A DNA stretch of 64,000 nt, taken from assembly GCA_020847175.1 (NCBI GenBank), contig JADLCM010000007.1, forward strand, positions 1-64,000. The letters are read 5' to 3'. Shown in pieces: positions 16,475-24,679 of this stretch. Below the pieces are notes generated by a model. That model had not been told where the DNA came from. It ran no database searches and saw nothing but the letters and a program-made list of their open reading frames with translations. The DNA comes from Phycisphaerales bacterium. GTDB lineage: Bacteria; Planctomycetota; Phycisphaerae; Phycisphaerales; UBA1924. Each line of letters starts with the position of its first letter. The first letter of the stretch is position 1. Both the position numbers and the translations under genes were made by a program.

Positions 16475-18817
16475 TCACCCGGGATATCGCACGAGCACGC
16501 GCTTGCCGCCCACAAGCACCAGGGCATCGCCCCGGTTGCAGAGGAGGCTCTGGCGGTTCTCCTGGGCGAGGGCCCGGACGATCTCGAAGTACCGTTCAGA
16601 CCCGAAGTCGCAGGTCTCCTCGGGATCCTGCTGGTCCTGGGCGACGATCCGTCCGTCGATCCACGCCCGACCGCGTCGGAAGAGGGCCTTGTCGCCGGCA
16701 ACCTGGCAGCCGTCCACGTCGCGCCACTGCATCTCTTCGTCCACGAACCCGTTCTTGGCGTACGCCTTGTCGGCCAGAACCTGCACGCCCAGGTTCATGT
16801 CCTGGTTCACGCCCCCAGCCCCCGAACGATCGTTCTGGGCCCGTTCCCGCAGGCTGTAGCCCGTGAGTCCGTGCGCGGCGTCGCCCGGCGCGGTGGGCAT
16901 CGGCGCGCCGCCCCGCCCGCCGCCCGCGGCGATCTCCCGGTGCAAGTCTTCGAGAGCCGCTTCATCCGCGAGGAAGGCCGTGTACTCGGTCAGCACGCCG
17001 AACTCCGTCGAGAGCCGCACGATCTCGTCCACCAGTTCCTGGAACCGCGGATCGACGGGCCGGGGCCGGCTTGTGGGCAGTCCCGAATCCGCCCCCGCGA
17101 GCCGGATCTGCTCGATCAGAGTGCCGATCCGGCGGGTCGCCCAGAGGCGCGGCACGAAGGCGTGCCTCGTGCTGGCATCCGCAAGGGAGAAACTGAACTC
17201 AAAGGTCTGCGCGCGGCCGAGGTAGTTTCCTTCCAGTTTCGCGGTGATCGGACCTTCACCGAAATACTGCCCGAGGAGCGTGATCTGGTCGCCCTCGAAC
17301 ACATCGGGCAGCTCGGCGGGCAGGAGTTCGCGCACGCGCTGATCGGCCCCGGGGCCGGAGAAGACCACTCTGGGAGACGCGAGGACCGGCCCGCTCAGCC
17401 GGGCGAAGACCTGTCCGACCTTCACCTCGACATCCTCATCGGGGCGCACGAACGAACTGGTCGCCCGGCTCTGGCGCGCGATCGCTGTGAGGAGCGGCGC
17501 GTTGACATCAAAGCCGACGCCGAAGGTGAAGACGCGGCGCTGGTGGACATTGGCCTTTGCCGCGGCCTCGCGGATCGCGCTCTCGCGCGTGGCGCCGATG
17601 GTCGGCAGCCCGTCGGTGAGAAAGAGAACCACCGGCAGGGTGCCCGCGACGGGCTCCTGGCGCAGGGCCTCGATGAGAGCATCGTGGATGTTCGTGCCGC
17701 CGATCGCCTGGATGTTGGCGATGTACGCGCGGGCCCGGCGCACGGCGTCCTCGGTCTTGAGCACCGGACGGTCGGCGAATGACTGGATGCTGTCGGAGTA
17801 GTCGATGACGTTGAAGTGCTCGTCGGGGCGAAGGCCCTCGATGACCTGGAGCGCGGCGCTCTTGGCCTGCTCGATCTTCTCGCCGCGCATGGAGCCCGAC
17901 CTGTCCAGCACAATCGTCACTTCGCGCCGGATGGTGCTCCGCGCCCCGTCGGGCAGGGCGGGCAGACCCGCGAGGAACATGAAGTAGCCGCTCTGCCCGC
18001 TCTGGGCGAGCTTGGGGTCGGGGCAGGCAATCAGGGTGGCGGACGGTTCGTCGGCTGATCCGCCCATCACGGCCGAGAGCACGAACGAGCCCGGCGTCCT
18101 GGGGTCGGTCACATTGAACCGGGCTGTGTCGCCCTCGCGCGTGAGCGCGATGTCATGACTCGGCGAGTAGATCGTGGTGATCGGGCGCTTGGAGCGGATT
18201 GCCCCGGAGATGCTCCAGCGGATTCCGGCATCGTCGAGTGACTGGGTCTTGGGCAGCACGAAGTCGAGGCGCATGCCGCTCGCGGGGAGCATCTGCTCGT
18301 ACGTGAGCACGATCACCTGAGACCCCTGGGCGGGCACCGGGAAGACATTGGACCGGATGAACCCGTACCCCGCGAACTCAAGGATCGCGGGGTCCTGCAT
18401 TCGGCGCACGATTTCCTCGTAGATCCGGCGGGCCTCGTCGCGGGGCAGCAGCCGGGCCCCGCCGTCCCCCCCCACGCCTTCCAGTTGGAAGTACCGCACC
18501 GCCGACTCTTCGGGCACGGGCAGGACGATCTCCGCTTCCTGCACGCGCGACGAGGGGTTCTGGAGCGTCAGGCGAAGCGAGACCGTCGCGACCTGCTCCA
18601 CGATCTGCACATCCGCCTCGACGCTTGACAACTGGATCGGCTGCTGGTGGTCCGGCGCAACGATCACGCGCGACTGCGGCAGCACCACGTTCGGCGCCCA
18701 AGGCTCCGGATGCGCCTGCTGCCCGAATGCCGGGCTCGCCCCCCCCACCCCGAGCGCCAGGGCGAGCGCCGCGCCCGCCATTGCGTTCATCCTTCGGCGC
18801 CAGTTCAGATTGAGCAC
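16475..18817 (-). CDS. Exported VIT and von Willebrand factor A domain protein
   Basis: A 780-residue protein related to inter-alpha-trypsin inhibitor heavy chains. A signal peptide (basic WRRR, then an Ala/Leu/Gly core ending near ASPAFG, about residue 32) is followed by a VIT domain (about 50-190; EAEIVLPVPEESAVRYFQLEG, RDEARRIYEEIV, and the NVFPVPAQGSQVIVLTYEQ strand) and a vWA domain (about 290-460) with the metal site DRSGSMRG, TNIH and FLTDGLPT, so cation-dependent ligand binding is likely. A C-terminal part of about 250 residues is unassigned. Start at GTG 18817 is supported by GGAGG seven bases upstream and places the signal peptide at the N-terminus. It stands just upstream of the two-component genes. 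Confidence 0.92.
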   Translation of the reverse strand: MLNLNWRRRMNAMAGAALALALGVGGASPAFGQQAHPEPWAPNVVLPQSRVIVAPDHQQPIQLSSVEADVQIVEQVATVSLRLTLQNPSSRVQEAEIVLPVPEESAVRYFQLEGVGGDGGARLLPRDEARRIYEEIVRRMQDPAILEFAGYGFIRSNVFPVPAQGSQVIVLTYEQMLPASGMRLDFVLPKTQSLDDAGIRWSISGAIRSKRPITTIYSPSHDIALTREGDTARFNVTDPRTPGSFVLSAVMGGSADEPSATLIACPDPKLAQSGQSGYFMFLAGLPALPDGARSTIRREVTIVLDRSGSMRGEKIEQAKSAALQVIEGLRPDEHFNVIDYSDSIQSFADRPVLKTEDAVRRARAYIANIQAIGGTNIHDALIEALRQEPVAGTLPVVLFLTDGLPTIGATRESAIREAAAKANVHQRRVFTFGVGFDVNAPLLTAIARQSRATSSFVRPDEDVEVKVGQVFARLSGPVLASPRVVFSGPGADQRVRELLPAELPDVFEGDQITLLGQYFGEGPITAKLEGNYLGRAQTFEFSFSLADASTRHAFVPRLWATRRIGTLIEQIRLAGADSGLPTSRPRPVDPRFQELVDEIVRLSTEFGVLTEYTAFLADEAALEDLHREIAAGGGRGGAPMPTAPGDAAHGLTGYSLRERAQNDRSGAGGVNQDMNLGVQVLADKAYAKNGFVDEEMQWRDVDGCQVAGDKALFRRGRAWIDGRIVAQDQQDPEETCDFGSERYFEIVRALAQENRQSLLCNRGDALVLVGGKRVLVRYPG

Positions 18818-19043
18818 GGCGAGTCCTCCGTTCAGGGGGTCCAGGGCCAGTCGGGGCGACGAACGCCGCGCCCTGGCACGTTCAGTGATACGTCCAGATC
18901 GGTCCGGGCGCTGTAACCCAGGGGTAACTCGGCATGCGACGATGGGTTCGTTTCCGGGCCTTCGCGTCGTCGGTCCCGGACCGGGAAGGCGAGCGGGGTC
19001 CACCCCGATTGAACATTTCGAGCCCATCACGGATACTGCACCT

Positions 19044-20183
19044 GTGAGCCGCCCCGCCTCCATCCCCCGGCCCGTTGACGGAGCAACCCGGCAGCAGGCC
19101 GTGCAACGGGCCGCTGAAGCCCTGCGCGAGGGGGAGGTGGTCGTGCTGCCCACGGACACGCTCTACGGCGTGTTCGCGCGGGCGACGCACGAAACCTCGC
19201 TTGCCAAGCTCCGCGCCGCGACCTCGGAGCCCCGGGAAGACGGGCGAGCGCCGTGGGGCGCCACCTGGCACGCCCCGTCAGGGGCGGTCGTCGAAGAGGC
19301 CTTCGCCCCCCAGTCCCCGCTGCGGCGCCGGATCATCGAACGTCTCCTGCCGGGCCCCGTCACGCTCGTCATCGAGAAGGATGAGGACGGCCTGCGCCGA
19401 GCCCGCGAGCTGGTCCGCGCCCTCCCGGGCGCGTTCGACGGCCCGGGCGCCGCCTCGGTGCGTGTGCCCGATCATGCGCTCACGCTCGAAGTGCTTCGCG
19501 CCGCAGGGGTGCCCGTCGTCGGGCGACGCCTGGGCGCGGCGGGCATCGAGCGCGATGACCTGCTGACCGACGAGGCCCTCCGGCGCCTGGAGTCGCTGGG
19601 CATCTCCGCGGTACTCGATGATGGGCCGACGCCCTTGGCTCGCCCCTCGACGACGCTTCGCTTATCGCGAAACGGCGGCCATGGCATCGCGCGGCTGGGC
19701 GCCCTCGATGCCCGCGCGATCGCGCGCCGGCTTGAGCGCGTGATTCTCTTCGTGTGCACCGGGAACACCTGCCGCAGCCCGATGGCGGCGCAGATCGCCC
19801 GCGATCTGCTCGTCCGGCGCGCAGGCCCGGGAGAGGTTCCTACCACGGTCGAGAGCGCGGGCGTGTCGGCGATGGACGGCGCGCCCCCCACTCCCGCCGG
19901 TGTCGTGGCCCTGCGCGAGATCGGTATCTCGACCGAGGCGCACAGGGCACGTCAGGTTACCCGCGAGATCCTCGCCCGCGCCGAGGTGATCTACACCATG
20001 ACCCGCACCCACCTCGACGAACTGCTCGCGCTCGACCCGGCCCTCGCCGATCGGGCCTCCACACTCGACCCGACGGGCCGGGATGTGCCCGACCCCATCG
20101 GCCTCGACGACGCGGCCTACCTTGACACGGCGCGCCGGCTGCGCGACCTCATCGACGCACGGCTTCAGGAGCTCGACGCATGA
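19044..20183 (+). CDS. YrdC/Sua5-like domain fused to low-molecular-weight protein tyrosine phosphatase
   Basis: A 379-residue fusion. The N-terminal half (about 10-220) has the YrdC/Sua5 fold (EGEVVVLPTDTLYGVFA, LLPGPVTLVIE, ASVRVPDHAL, RPSTTLRL), the family that makes threonylcarbamoyl-AMP for tRNA t6A. However the K-x-R motif and the S-x-S-A-N motif are absent: the corresponding stretches read SEPREDG and VVGRRLGAAG. The C-terminal half (about 231-379) is a low-MW phosphatase with the P-loop CTGNTCRS (Cys238, Arg244) and general acid Asp in DVPDPIG. GTG 19044 is the likely start; ATG 18942 is an alternative. The stop overlaps rpiB (ATGA). Separate Sua5, arginine-phosphatase and rpiB genes are neighbours in Bacillus, so this is a fused version of that order. 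Confidence 0.88.
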   Translation: MSRPASIPRPVDGATRQQAVQRAAEALREGEVVVLPTDTLYGVFARATHETSLAKLRAATSEPREDGRAPWGATWHAPSGAVVEEAFAPQSPLRRRIIERLLPGPVTLVIEKDEDGLRRARELVRALPGAFDGPGAASVRVPDHALTLEVLRAAGVPVVGRRLGAAGIERDDLLTDEALRRLESLGISAVLDDGPTPLARPSTTLRLSRNGGHGIARLGALDARAIARRLERVILFVCTGNTCRSPMAAQIARDLLVRRAGPGEVPTTVESAGVSAMDGAPPTPAGVVALREIGISTEAHRARQVTREILARAEVIYTMTRTHLDELLALDPALADRASTLDPTGRDVPDPIGLDDAAYLDTARRLRDLIDARLQELDA

Positions 20184-20644
20184 ACATCGCCATCGGAGCC
20201 GACCACCGGGGCATCGCGGCGGCCCGTTCACTCGCCGAAACCCTCCGACGCGAGGGGCACACCGTCCACGTCGATGAGGGATGCGACGGTCCCGCGTGCG
20301 ACTACCCCGAACGGGCCTTCCCCGTCGCCCGGCTCGTCGCCTCCGGCGCGATGGACCGGGGCGTGCTCATCTGCGGCACGGGGATCGGCATGAGCATCGC
20401 CGCGAACAAGATCAAGGGTGTGCGTGCGGCGGTCGTGCACGATGAACTCACGGCGGAGCTCAGCCGCAGCCACAACGACGCCAACGTGGTCTGCGTCTCG
20501 GCCGACCTCCTCGGCCAGCGCCTGATCGAAAAGATCGTGGACGCCTTCCTCAAGACCCCCTTCGAGGGGGGGCGGCACGCGCGCCGGGTCCGCAAGATCA
20601 GCGCCATCGAGCAGGGCATCGACCCTTCGACCATCCGCGATTAG
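20180..20644 (+). CDS. rpiB: Ribose-5-phosphate isomerase B
   Basis: A 154-residue RpiB/LacAB-family isomerase interconverting ribose 5-phosphate and ribulose 5-phosphate in the pentose phosphate pathway. Motifs: N-terminal MNIAIGADHRG, the catalytic-cysteine loop ICGTGIGMSIAANK, the VRAAVVHDELTAELSRSHNDANV segment with its His/Asp/Asn phosphate-site residues, and LIEKIVDAFLKTPFEGGRHARRV. Length is normal. It is translationally coupled to the upstream fusion gene by a four-base ATGA overlap. Confidence 0.95.
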   Translation: MNIAIGADHRGIAAARSLAETLRREGHTVHVDEGCDGPACDYPERAFPVARLVASGAMDRGVLICGTGIGMSIAANKIKGVRAAVVHDELTAELSRSHNDANVVCVSADLLGQRLIEKIVDAFLKTPFEGGRHARRVRKISAIEQGIDPSTIRD

Positions 20645-20650
20645 CGCGAC

Positions 20651-20671
20651 GCCGCCCGCGCGCGGCGCGGC
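20651..20671. terminator. GC-rich hairpin between convergent genes
   Basis: GCCGC pairs with GCGGC, continued inward by further C/G pairs after a one-base bulge, in the 28 bases between the rpiB stop and the end of the convergent DinB-like gene. No T-run. It may serve as a bidirectional stop. Confidence 0.3.
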
Positions 20672-20672
20672 A

Positions 20673-21203
20673 TCACCCGAGCCCCTTGAGCGCATTGAAC
20701 GCCGCTGACCCGCCCCGCGGGATCGTGAGCGTCGTCCACGGCACGCCCGTGCGGCTCGCGATCACCCTGGCCGCCTGCACGATCTGCCCCGCGTGATAGG
20801 CGATGTGCGTGCAGGACCGGGCCAGGGCGAGCGCGAGCGTGTGGGGCTCGGTCCGGATGAGGAGCGTGCGCGGCAGGTCGGCATCGGCCATCGCGCCAAG
20901 CGACCCGGCGAGGGCATCCCACCCGGCATTCCAGATGGCCAGCAATCCCTGCTGATCGCGGACGTCATCGATGAACTCGCGGTCACGCTCGCGCCACGGC
21001 TTCTCTCCGTCCGTGGTGAAGGGGTCGGTCCAGCGGGAACGCAGGTTGCCCCCGACGTGCTTCATGATGACCGCGATCGAGTTGGTCTCCGGGTCGAGCG
21101 CTTCACGCCACCCCGGCCACGGCAGGTGCCCGGCCGCCCTCTCGGCAAGTTCCCTGTAGCGCGTGAACTCCGCCTCGAACGCGCTGATGACCGTTCGGGA
21201 CAT
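20673..21203 (-). CDS. DUF1572 (DinB superfamily) protein
   Basis: A 176-residue four-helix protein of the DinB/YfiT superfamily. The segment NSIAVIMKHVGGNLRSRWTDP followed by DGEKPWRERDREFID is typical of DUF1572, and the late HIAYHAGQIVQAARV supplies two further histidines, so the three-His metal site of the superfamily (His in IMKH and in HIAYH) looks intact. Members are metal-dependent, often thiol-linked transferases, but substrates are unknown for this subgroup. It is divergent from the DUF1697 gene across 118 bases. Confidence 0.88.
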   Translation of the reverse strand: MSRTVISAFEAEFTRYRELAERAAGHLPWPGWREALDPETNSIAVIMKHVGGNLRSRWTDPFTTDGEKPWRERDREFIDDVRDQQGLLAIWNAGWDALAGSLGAMADADLPRTLLIRTEPHTLALALARSCTHIAYHAGQIVQAARVIASRTGVPWTTLTIPRGGSAAFNALKGLG

Positions 21204-21231
21204 AGTGATCTCCGGTCGGGGACCTCGGGGC

Positions 21232-21249
21232 TCGGGGCGCGGGCCCCGA
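21232..21249. promoter_or_regulatory. Hairpin in divergent intergenic region
   Basis: TCGGGGC and GCCCCGA form a perfect 7-bp stem with a 4-base loop between the divergent DinB-like and DUF1697 genes, about 30 bases upstream of the former start. It may be a leader structure or operator. This DNA is very GC-rich, so chance is possible. Confidence 0.25.
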
Positions 21250-21321
21250 ACCCCGCCGGCACCTCGCCCGTCCCACGACCCCAGTGACGGGTTGCGGACG
21301 CCCCGCCGGCTACGGTATCAC

Positions 21322-21864
21322 ATGCCTTGGGCTTGCGCCCTGCTGCGCGGTGTCAACGTGGGGGGCAGGAACACCCTGCCCATGGCCGACCTGCGGCGGT
21401 TCGCTGCTGACGTGGGACTGCGCGATCCTCGCACGATCCTCCAGAGCGGCAACCTTGTGTTCCAGGCGCCGGCGCGCCAGATGGCGAAGGTCGCCGGCAC
21501 CCTCGCGCACGCGGTTTCGATTCACCGGGGCTTCAGTCCGACCGTGGTGGTGCGCACACTGGACGAACTCCGCGCCGCCCTGGCACACAATCCGTTCCAC
21601 GCCCGGGCGCTCTCTGATCCGTCGCACGTGCTCGTCATGTTCCTCGCCGGGGAGGCGCCGCCAAGCGCGGCAGGCCGAGTGGGCGCGCTCTCCGCCGCGG
21701 GCGAACGATTCGCCCTTGTCGGGCGCGAGGTCTACCTCGACTACCCCCAGGGCATCGGGCGGTCCCGCGTCGCCTTCACGGCCGTCGAGTCCGCGGCAGG
21801 GGTCGCGGGCACGGCGCGAAACATCGCCACGCTCGCCAGGATTCTCGCGGCAGCCGATGGATGA
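21322..21864 (+). CDS. DUF1697 domain protein
   Basis: A 180-residue protein of the DUF1697 family. It begins with the family hallmark WACALLRGVNVGGRNTLPMADLR, followed by TILQSGNLVFQAPA, VVVRTLDELRAALAHNPF and the C-terminal VESAAGVAGTARNIATLARI, which equals the usual TTRNW-N-T segment. Function is unknown. ATG 21322 starts exactly at the conserved block. The longer open frame upstream is Pro/Arg-rich and covers the divergent gene start. It ends convergently 42 bases from the oxidoreductase gene. Confidence 0.9.
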   Translation: MPWACALLRGVNVGGRNTLPMADLRRFAADVGLRDPRTILQSGNLVFQAPARQMAKVAGTLAHAVSIHRGFSPTVVVRTLDELRAALAHNPFHARALSDPSHVLVMFLAGEAPPSAAGRVGALSAAGERFALVGREVYLDYPQGIGRSRVAFTAVESAAGVAGTARNIATLARILAAADG

Positions 21865-21906
21865 CAGGGCGCATTGCAAGCGTGCCCCCCGCACGGCGGC
21901 ACACGC

Positions 21907-22848
21907 TCACCGAACGTCAACGTAGGCCGTGGACCGCTGCGTGCGCCGGCCGAGCTCGCTCGCGTAGCGCCGCCCAAGGGTCGGCGCCTCGGCCTTCACC
22001 CATTCGGAGAGGCGCGTCTGCCCGGTCGCAGGGGCGTTCGAGTCGAGCAGGCCGCGCATGAGCCCCTTGATCTCCTCGCCCGTGACGATCACGTCGCGCA
22101 CCAGCGGCCCCGCACAGCGCGTCACCAGCGCGCCCGCCCACGGGGGCATCGGCGCGATGACCCGGCGCACACCGATCAGGCCCGCGATCATGCGCACCAG
22201 CGCCCGGTACTCATACGCCTCGGGGCCCACGGCATCGATCACCCGACCGGCAGGCCCCGCCGCGGCCTCTCGCATGAGCGTGGCCATGTCATCGACGTGC
22301 AACGGGCGCAGCCGGTAGCGCCCGCGCCCGAACAATCCGAAGACCGGGAAGCGCCGAATCGCCCAGGCGATGTTGTTCACCAGCACGTCAAACCGCCCGA
22401 AGAGCACCCCGGGGCGCAGGATGACGTGCTCGATGCCGCCCGCCCTGAGCGCATCTTCCACCTGCCGCTTGCCCCGGTAGTAGGCAAGATCGTCCGCCTC
22501 ACCCGCGTGCAGGATGCTCACGTGGACGATGCGGCGCACGCCCGCGCGGCGCGCGGCCTCAAAGAGCACTGCCGAGTTGCGCACCGCGTCATCAAAGTTG
22601 AACAGCCGGTGGTTGAACCGCACCCAGTACGTGTTGTGGAGCACATCCGCCCCGCCCAGGCTCGCTTCAAGAGCGCCCGGGTCGGCGAACGCCAGCGGGC
22701 GCACCTCCAGTCGATTCCCGAAGGGGTTGGGGCGGCCGGGCGAGTTGGTCAGCGTCCGCACGCGCGCCCCGCTCGCCAGGAGTTGCTCGGTCAGCGCCTG
22801 CCCGGTGTACCCCAGGGCGCCGGTGACAACGTGCAACGGGGCGGGCAT
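21907..22848 (-). CDS. NAD(P)-binding epimerase/NmrA-like oxidoreductase
   Basis: A 313-residue atypical short-chain dehydrogenase. The N-terminal Rossmann motif is VTGALGYTGQAL (about 8-19), with HVSILHAGEADDLAYYRGKRQVE giving the Tyr-x3-Lys-like YYRGK pair, then VILRPGVLFG and RPLHVDDMA, as in complex I NDUFA9-like and epimerase proteins. A Pro/Trp hydrophobic stretch near the C-terminus (IAPMPPWAGALVTR) suggests membrane contact. Substrate unknown. ATG 22848 has no Shine-Dalgarno sequence, but a good promoter lies immediately upstream whose start point falls at or beside the ATG, so the mRNA may be leaderless. Confidence 0.87.
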   Translation of the reverse strand: MPAPLHVVTGALGYTGQALTEQLLASGARVRTLTNSPGRPNPFGNRLEVRPLAFADPGALEASLGGADVLHNTYWVRFNHRLFNFDDAVRNSAVLFEAARRAGVRRIVHVSILHAGEADDLAYYRGKRQVEDALRAGGIEHVILRPGVLFGRFDVLVNNIAWAIRRFPVFGLFGRGRYRLRPLHVDDMATLMREAAAGPAGRVIDAVGPEAYEYRALVRMIAGLIGVRRVIAPMPPWAGALVTRCAGPLVRDVIVTGEEIKGLMRGLLDSNAPATGQTRLSEWVKAEAPTLGRRYASELGRRTQRSTAYVDVR

Positions 22849-22853
22849 GCCAC

Positions 22854-22894
22854 ATGGTAAGTTCGTACTTCAGAGATTTCAACTATTTCTGAAA
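22854..22894 (-). promoter_or_regulatory. Sigma-70-like promoter with overlapping inverted repeat
   Basis: On the minus strand TTGAAA (22877-22882) and TACCAT (22854-22859) are separated by exactly 17 bases, in a distinctly AT-rich patch. The predicted start point lies about at the ATG of the oxidoreductase gene. TTTCA and TGAAA arms (22877-22894) form an inverted repeat with an 8-base spacer over the -35 box, a possible repressor site. Confidence 0.5.
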
Positions 22895-23097
22895 CTAATG
22901 CACGCCGTACGCCTCGGCACGCCCGCCGCGTGCGAAGCAGAACTCCGACCTGGCGCACCCTCGATCACAACGCGGTGATTCTCGGCCCAGGCGTCGTCAC
23001 GGCCTGTCGTCGCCGGCGAGCGGGGTTCGCGCAGGAAGGAGCGCCCGGACAATCCTTGCCGATAGCCGGAGGCAACGGGTCCACCGGGGAGTTTTCG

Positions 23098-23952
23098 ATG
23101 CTGCTTGTCAAAGGCTTTGCGCTCTCGATTGCGGGCGGCGTGCTCGCGGCCGCCGCATGGGTCGGGATCATCATCGCCACCGGCTGGAACGCCTGGCTGA
23201 TCTGCCCGATCGTCGGGGGCGGGGCCGGGCTGGGCATGATGCTGGGCACGAAGATGCGCGGGGGCATGGAGGCGGGGCTGCTCGCCGCGCTCTCGACGCT
23301 CGTGTGCATCGGCGCCGCGCGATTCATCGTGATCACGGATGCGCTCCGCGATGTCACGCGGGCGAACGAGAGCGACATCATCGAGAATCTCGCCTGGACC
23401 GTGGCGGAAGAATGGGACGCGGAAGGCTACGAGGTGATGGATGACGATGACGAACTGCTGCCCGCGGTCCACAGCGAGGCCGAGCGGCGCTGGTTCATGA
23501 TGACCGAGGCCGAACGCCGGGATGCGCTGGCGGCAGAGCAGGCCGAAGGCGATGAGCTGGCTGCCGCGGCGACCCCCTGGGCCATGCTCTTCGATTTCGG
23601 AATCCTCGGGACAGTGTGCGCCTGCCTGACGATCGGCACCGCCTTCAAGACCGGATCGATCACGCTCGAAGCGGCGTTGGTTCAGAAAGGAAAGGCATCG
23701 AGCCCGACGGAGGCGGCGGAACTCGCCGCACGCCTGCGCGCGGGAGAGCGGATCTGCGAAGGCCCGCTCGCCGGGCCGGGGCCGAGCCGGTCGCGAACGG
23801 CATCGGCGCCCCCGGCACGAACAGCCCCGGCGCCTCGGGCGACGGTTGCGCCCGGCGAGATGACGTTCAAACTGCCTGTTGCCGAGCCTCCCAAGACCGC
23901 GCGCCGCGCGATCATGACCGCAGGCGACGACGAGGTTCGCAACGTGGCGTAA
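23098..23952 (+). CDS. Membrane protein of unknown function
   Basis: A 284-residue protein. The first 85 residues hold three hydrophobic segments (LLVKGFALSIAGGVLAAAAW, a second starting WLICPIVGGGAGLGMMLG, and a third LLAALSTLVCIGAARFIVI). A soluble acidic stretch (about 85-160, rich in Glu and Asp, including MDDDDELL) follows, then another helix (MLFDFGILGTVCACLTIGTAF, near 165-185), and a Pro/Ala-rich tail. No family is recognised. ATG 23098 has GGGGAG six bases upstream, which decides the start. The gene stands alone between oppositely oriented neighbours. Confidence 0.75.
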   Translation: MLLVKGFALSIAGGVLAAAAWVGIIIATGWNAWLICPIVGGGAGLGMMLGTKMRGGMEAGLLAALSTLVCIGAARFIVITDALRDVTRANESDIIENLAWTVAEEWDAEGYEVMDDDDELLPAVHSEAERRWFMMTEAERRDALAAEQAEGDELAAAATPWAMLFDFGILGTVCACLTIGTAFKTGSITLEAALVQKGKASSPTEAAELAARLRAGERICEGPLAGPGPSRSRTASAPPARTAPAPRATVAPGEMTFKLPVAEPPKTARRAIMTAGDDEVRNVA

Positions 23953-24012
23953 AGCACCGCGAATCGCACGGCCCTCGGGGCTGGGGGCCGCCTGGCGATA
24001 CGCCGGAACCCG

Positions 24013-24498
24013 CTACGCGCCCGAATGCGGCGGCCTGGCTCCGACCGCCGCTGACCCGGGCTCCGTTCCGGCGGTCTTCCGATGGCGCGTCTTGGGCGGA
24101 TCCGTCGCGAGCACGCGCATCTCGGCTTCGCCGAGCGTCCCGTTCTTGTTGAGCAGCCCGCGTTCCGCGGCGCGGTCGAGTTCTTCGAGCCGGACCTTGA
24201 GGTCGGCCCCGACCTTGAACTTCACCGTTCGGCGCGGCGGCACGTCAACGCGCTCCAGAGTCCGCGGATTCTGGGCCTTGCGGCTCCGGCGCAGCTTGAC
24301 CTCAAAGATCCCGAAGTTGCGGAACTCGATGCGGTGCCCCGCGCCCAGCGCTTCGCGCATGAGGTCCACGAACTCATTGATCGCGATCTTTGCGTCCGAG
24401 CGCTTGAGGCCCGTGCGCTCGGCGACAAGGTCGACGAGTTCCTTCTTGCTGAAGGTCCGCACGCCCGGCTCCGTCACGCCTGAAGAGACGGTCTTCAT
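24013..24498 (-). CDS. HU/IHF-family DNA-binding protein with C-terminal extension
   Basis: A 161-residue nucleoid protein. Residues about 14-105 match the HU/IHF fold: FSKKELVDLVAERTGLKRSDAKIAINEFVDLM helices, then RIEFRNFGIFEVKLRRSRKAQNPRT..VDVPPRRTVKFKVG with the DNA-intercalating proline arm, more IHF-like than HU-like. The remaining 55 residues are an extra tail with a small predicted helix (LEELDRAAERGLLNKNG) and a basic/Pro-rich end, not part of classical HU. Start ATG 24498. The beta-barrel gene lies 181 bases upstream on the same strand. Confidence 0.92.
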   Translation of the reverse strand: MKTVSSGVTEPGVRTFSKKELVDLVAERTGLKRSDAKIAINEFVDLMREALGAGHRIEFRNFGIFEVKLRRSRKAQNPRTLERVDVPPRRTVKFKVGADLKVRLEELDRAAERGLLNKNGTLGEAEMRVLATDPPKTRHRKTAGTEPGSAAVGARPPHSGA

Positions 24499-24679
24499 GA
24501 AGTCCCGCCTGTCTCTGTTCTCTCAAAGGAGGCCCGCCTCGGGGCGAGCCTCAGGCCATCCTTCGCGCCCGGCCGCACGGTCAGCCCCACCGACCGCGGA
24601 CAACCCGGCGCGAACACCGAGTATCCCACTCCGTCCCCGTCCGGTCAATATGAGACTTCTTGAGAACCGCGTGGAGCGT

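Noticed and set aside
21881..21895. Small CGTGC/GCACG stem between DUF1697 and oxidoreductase genes
   Set aside because: Only 5 bp with a C-rich loop and no T-run; likely chance.
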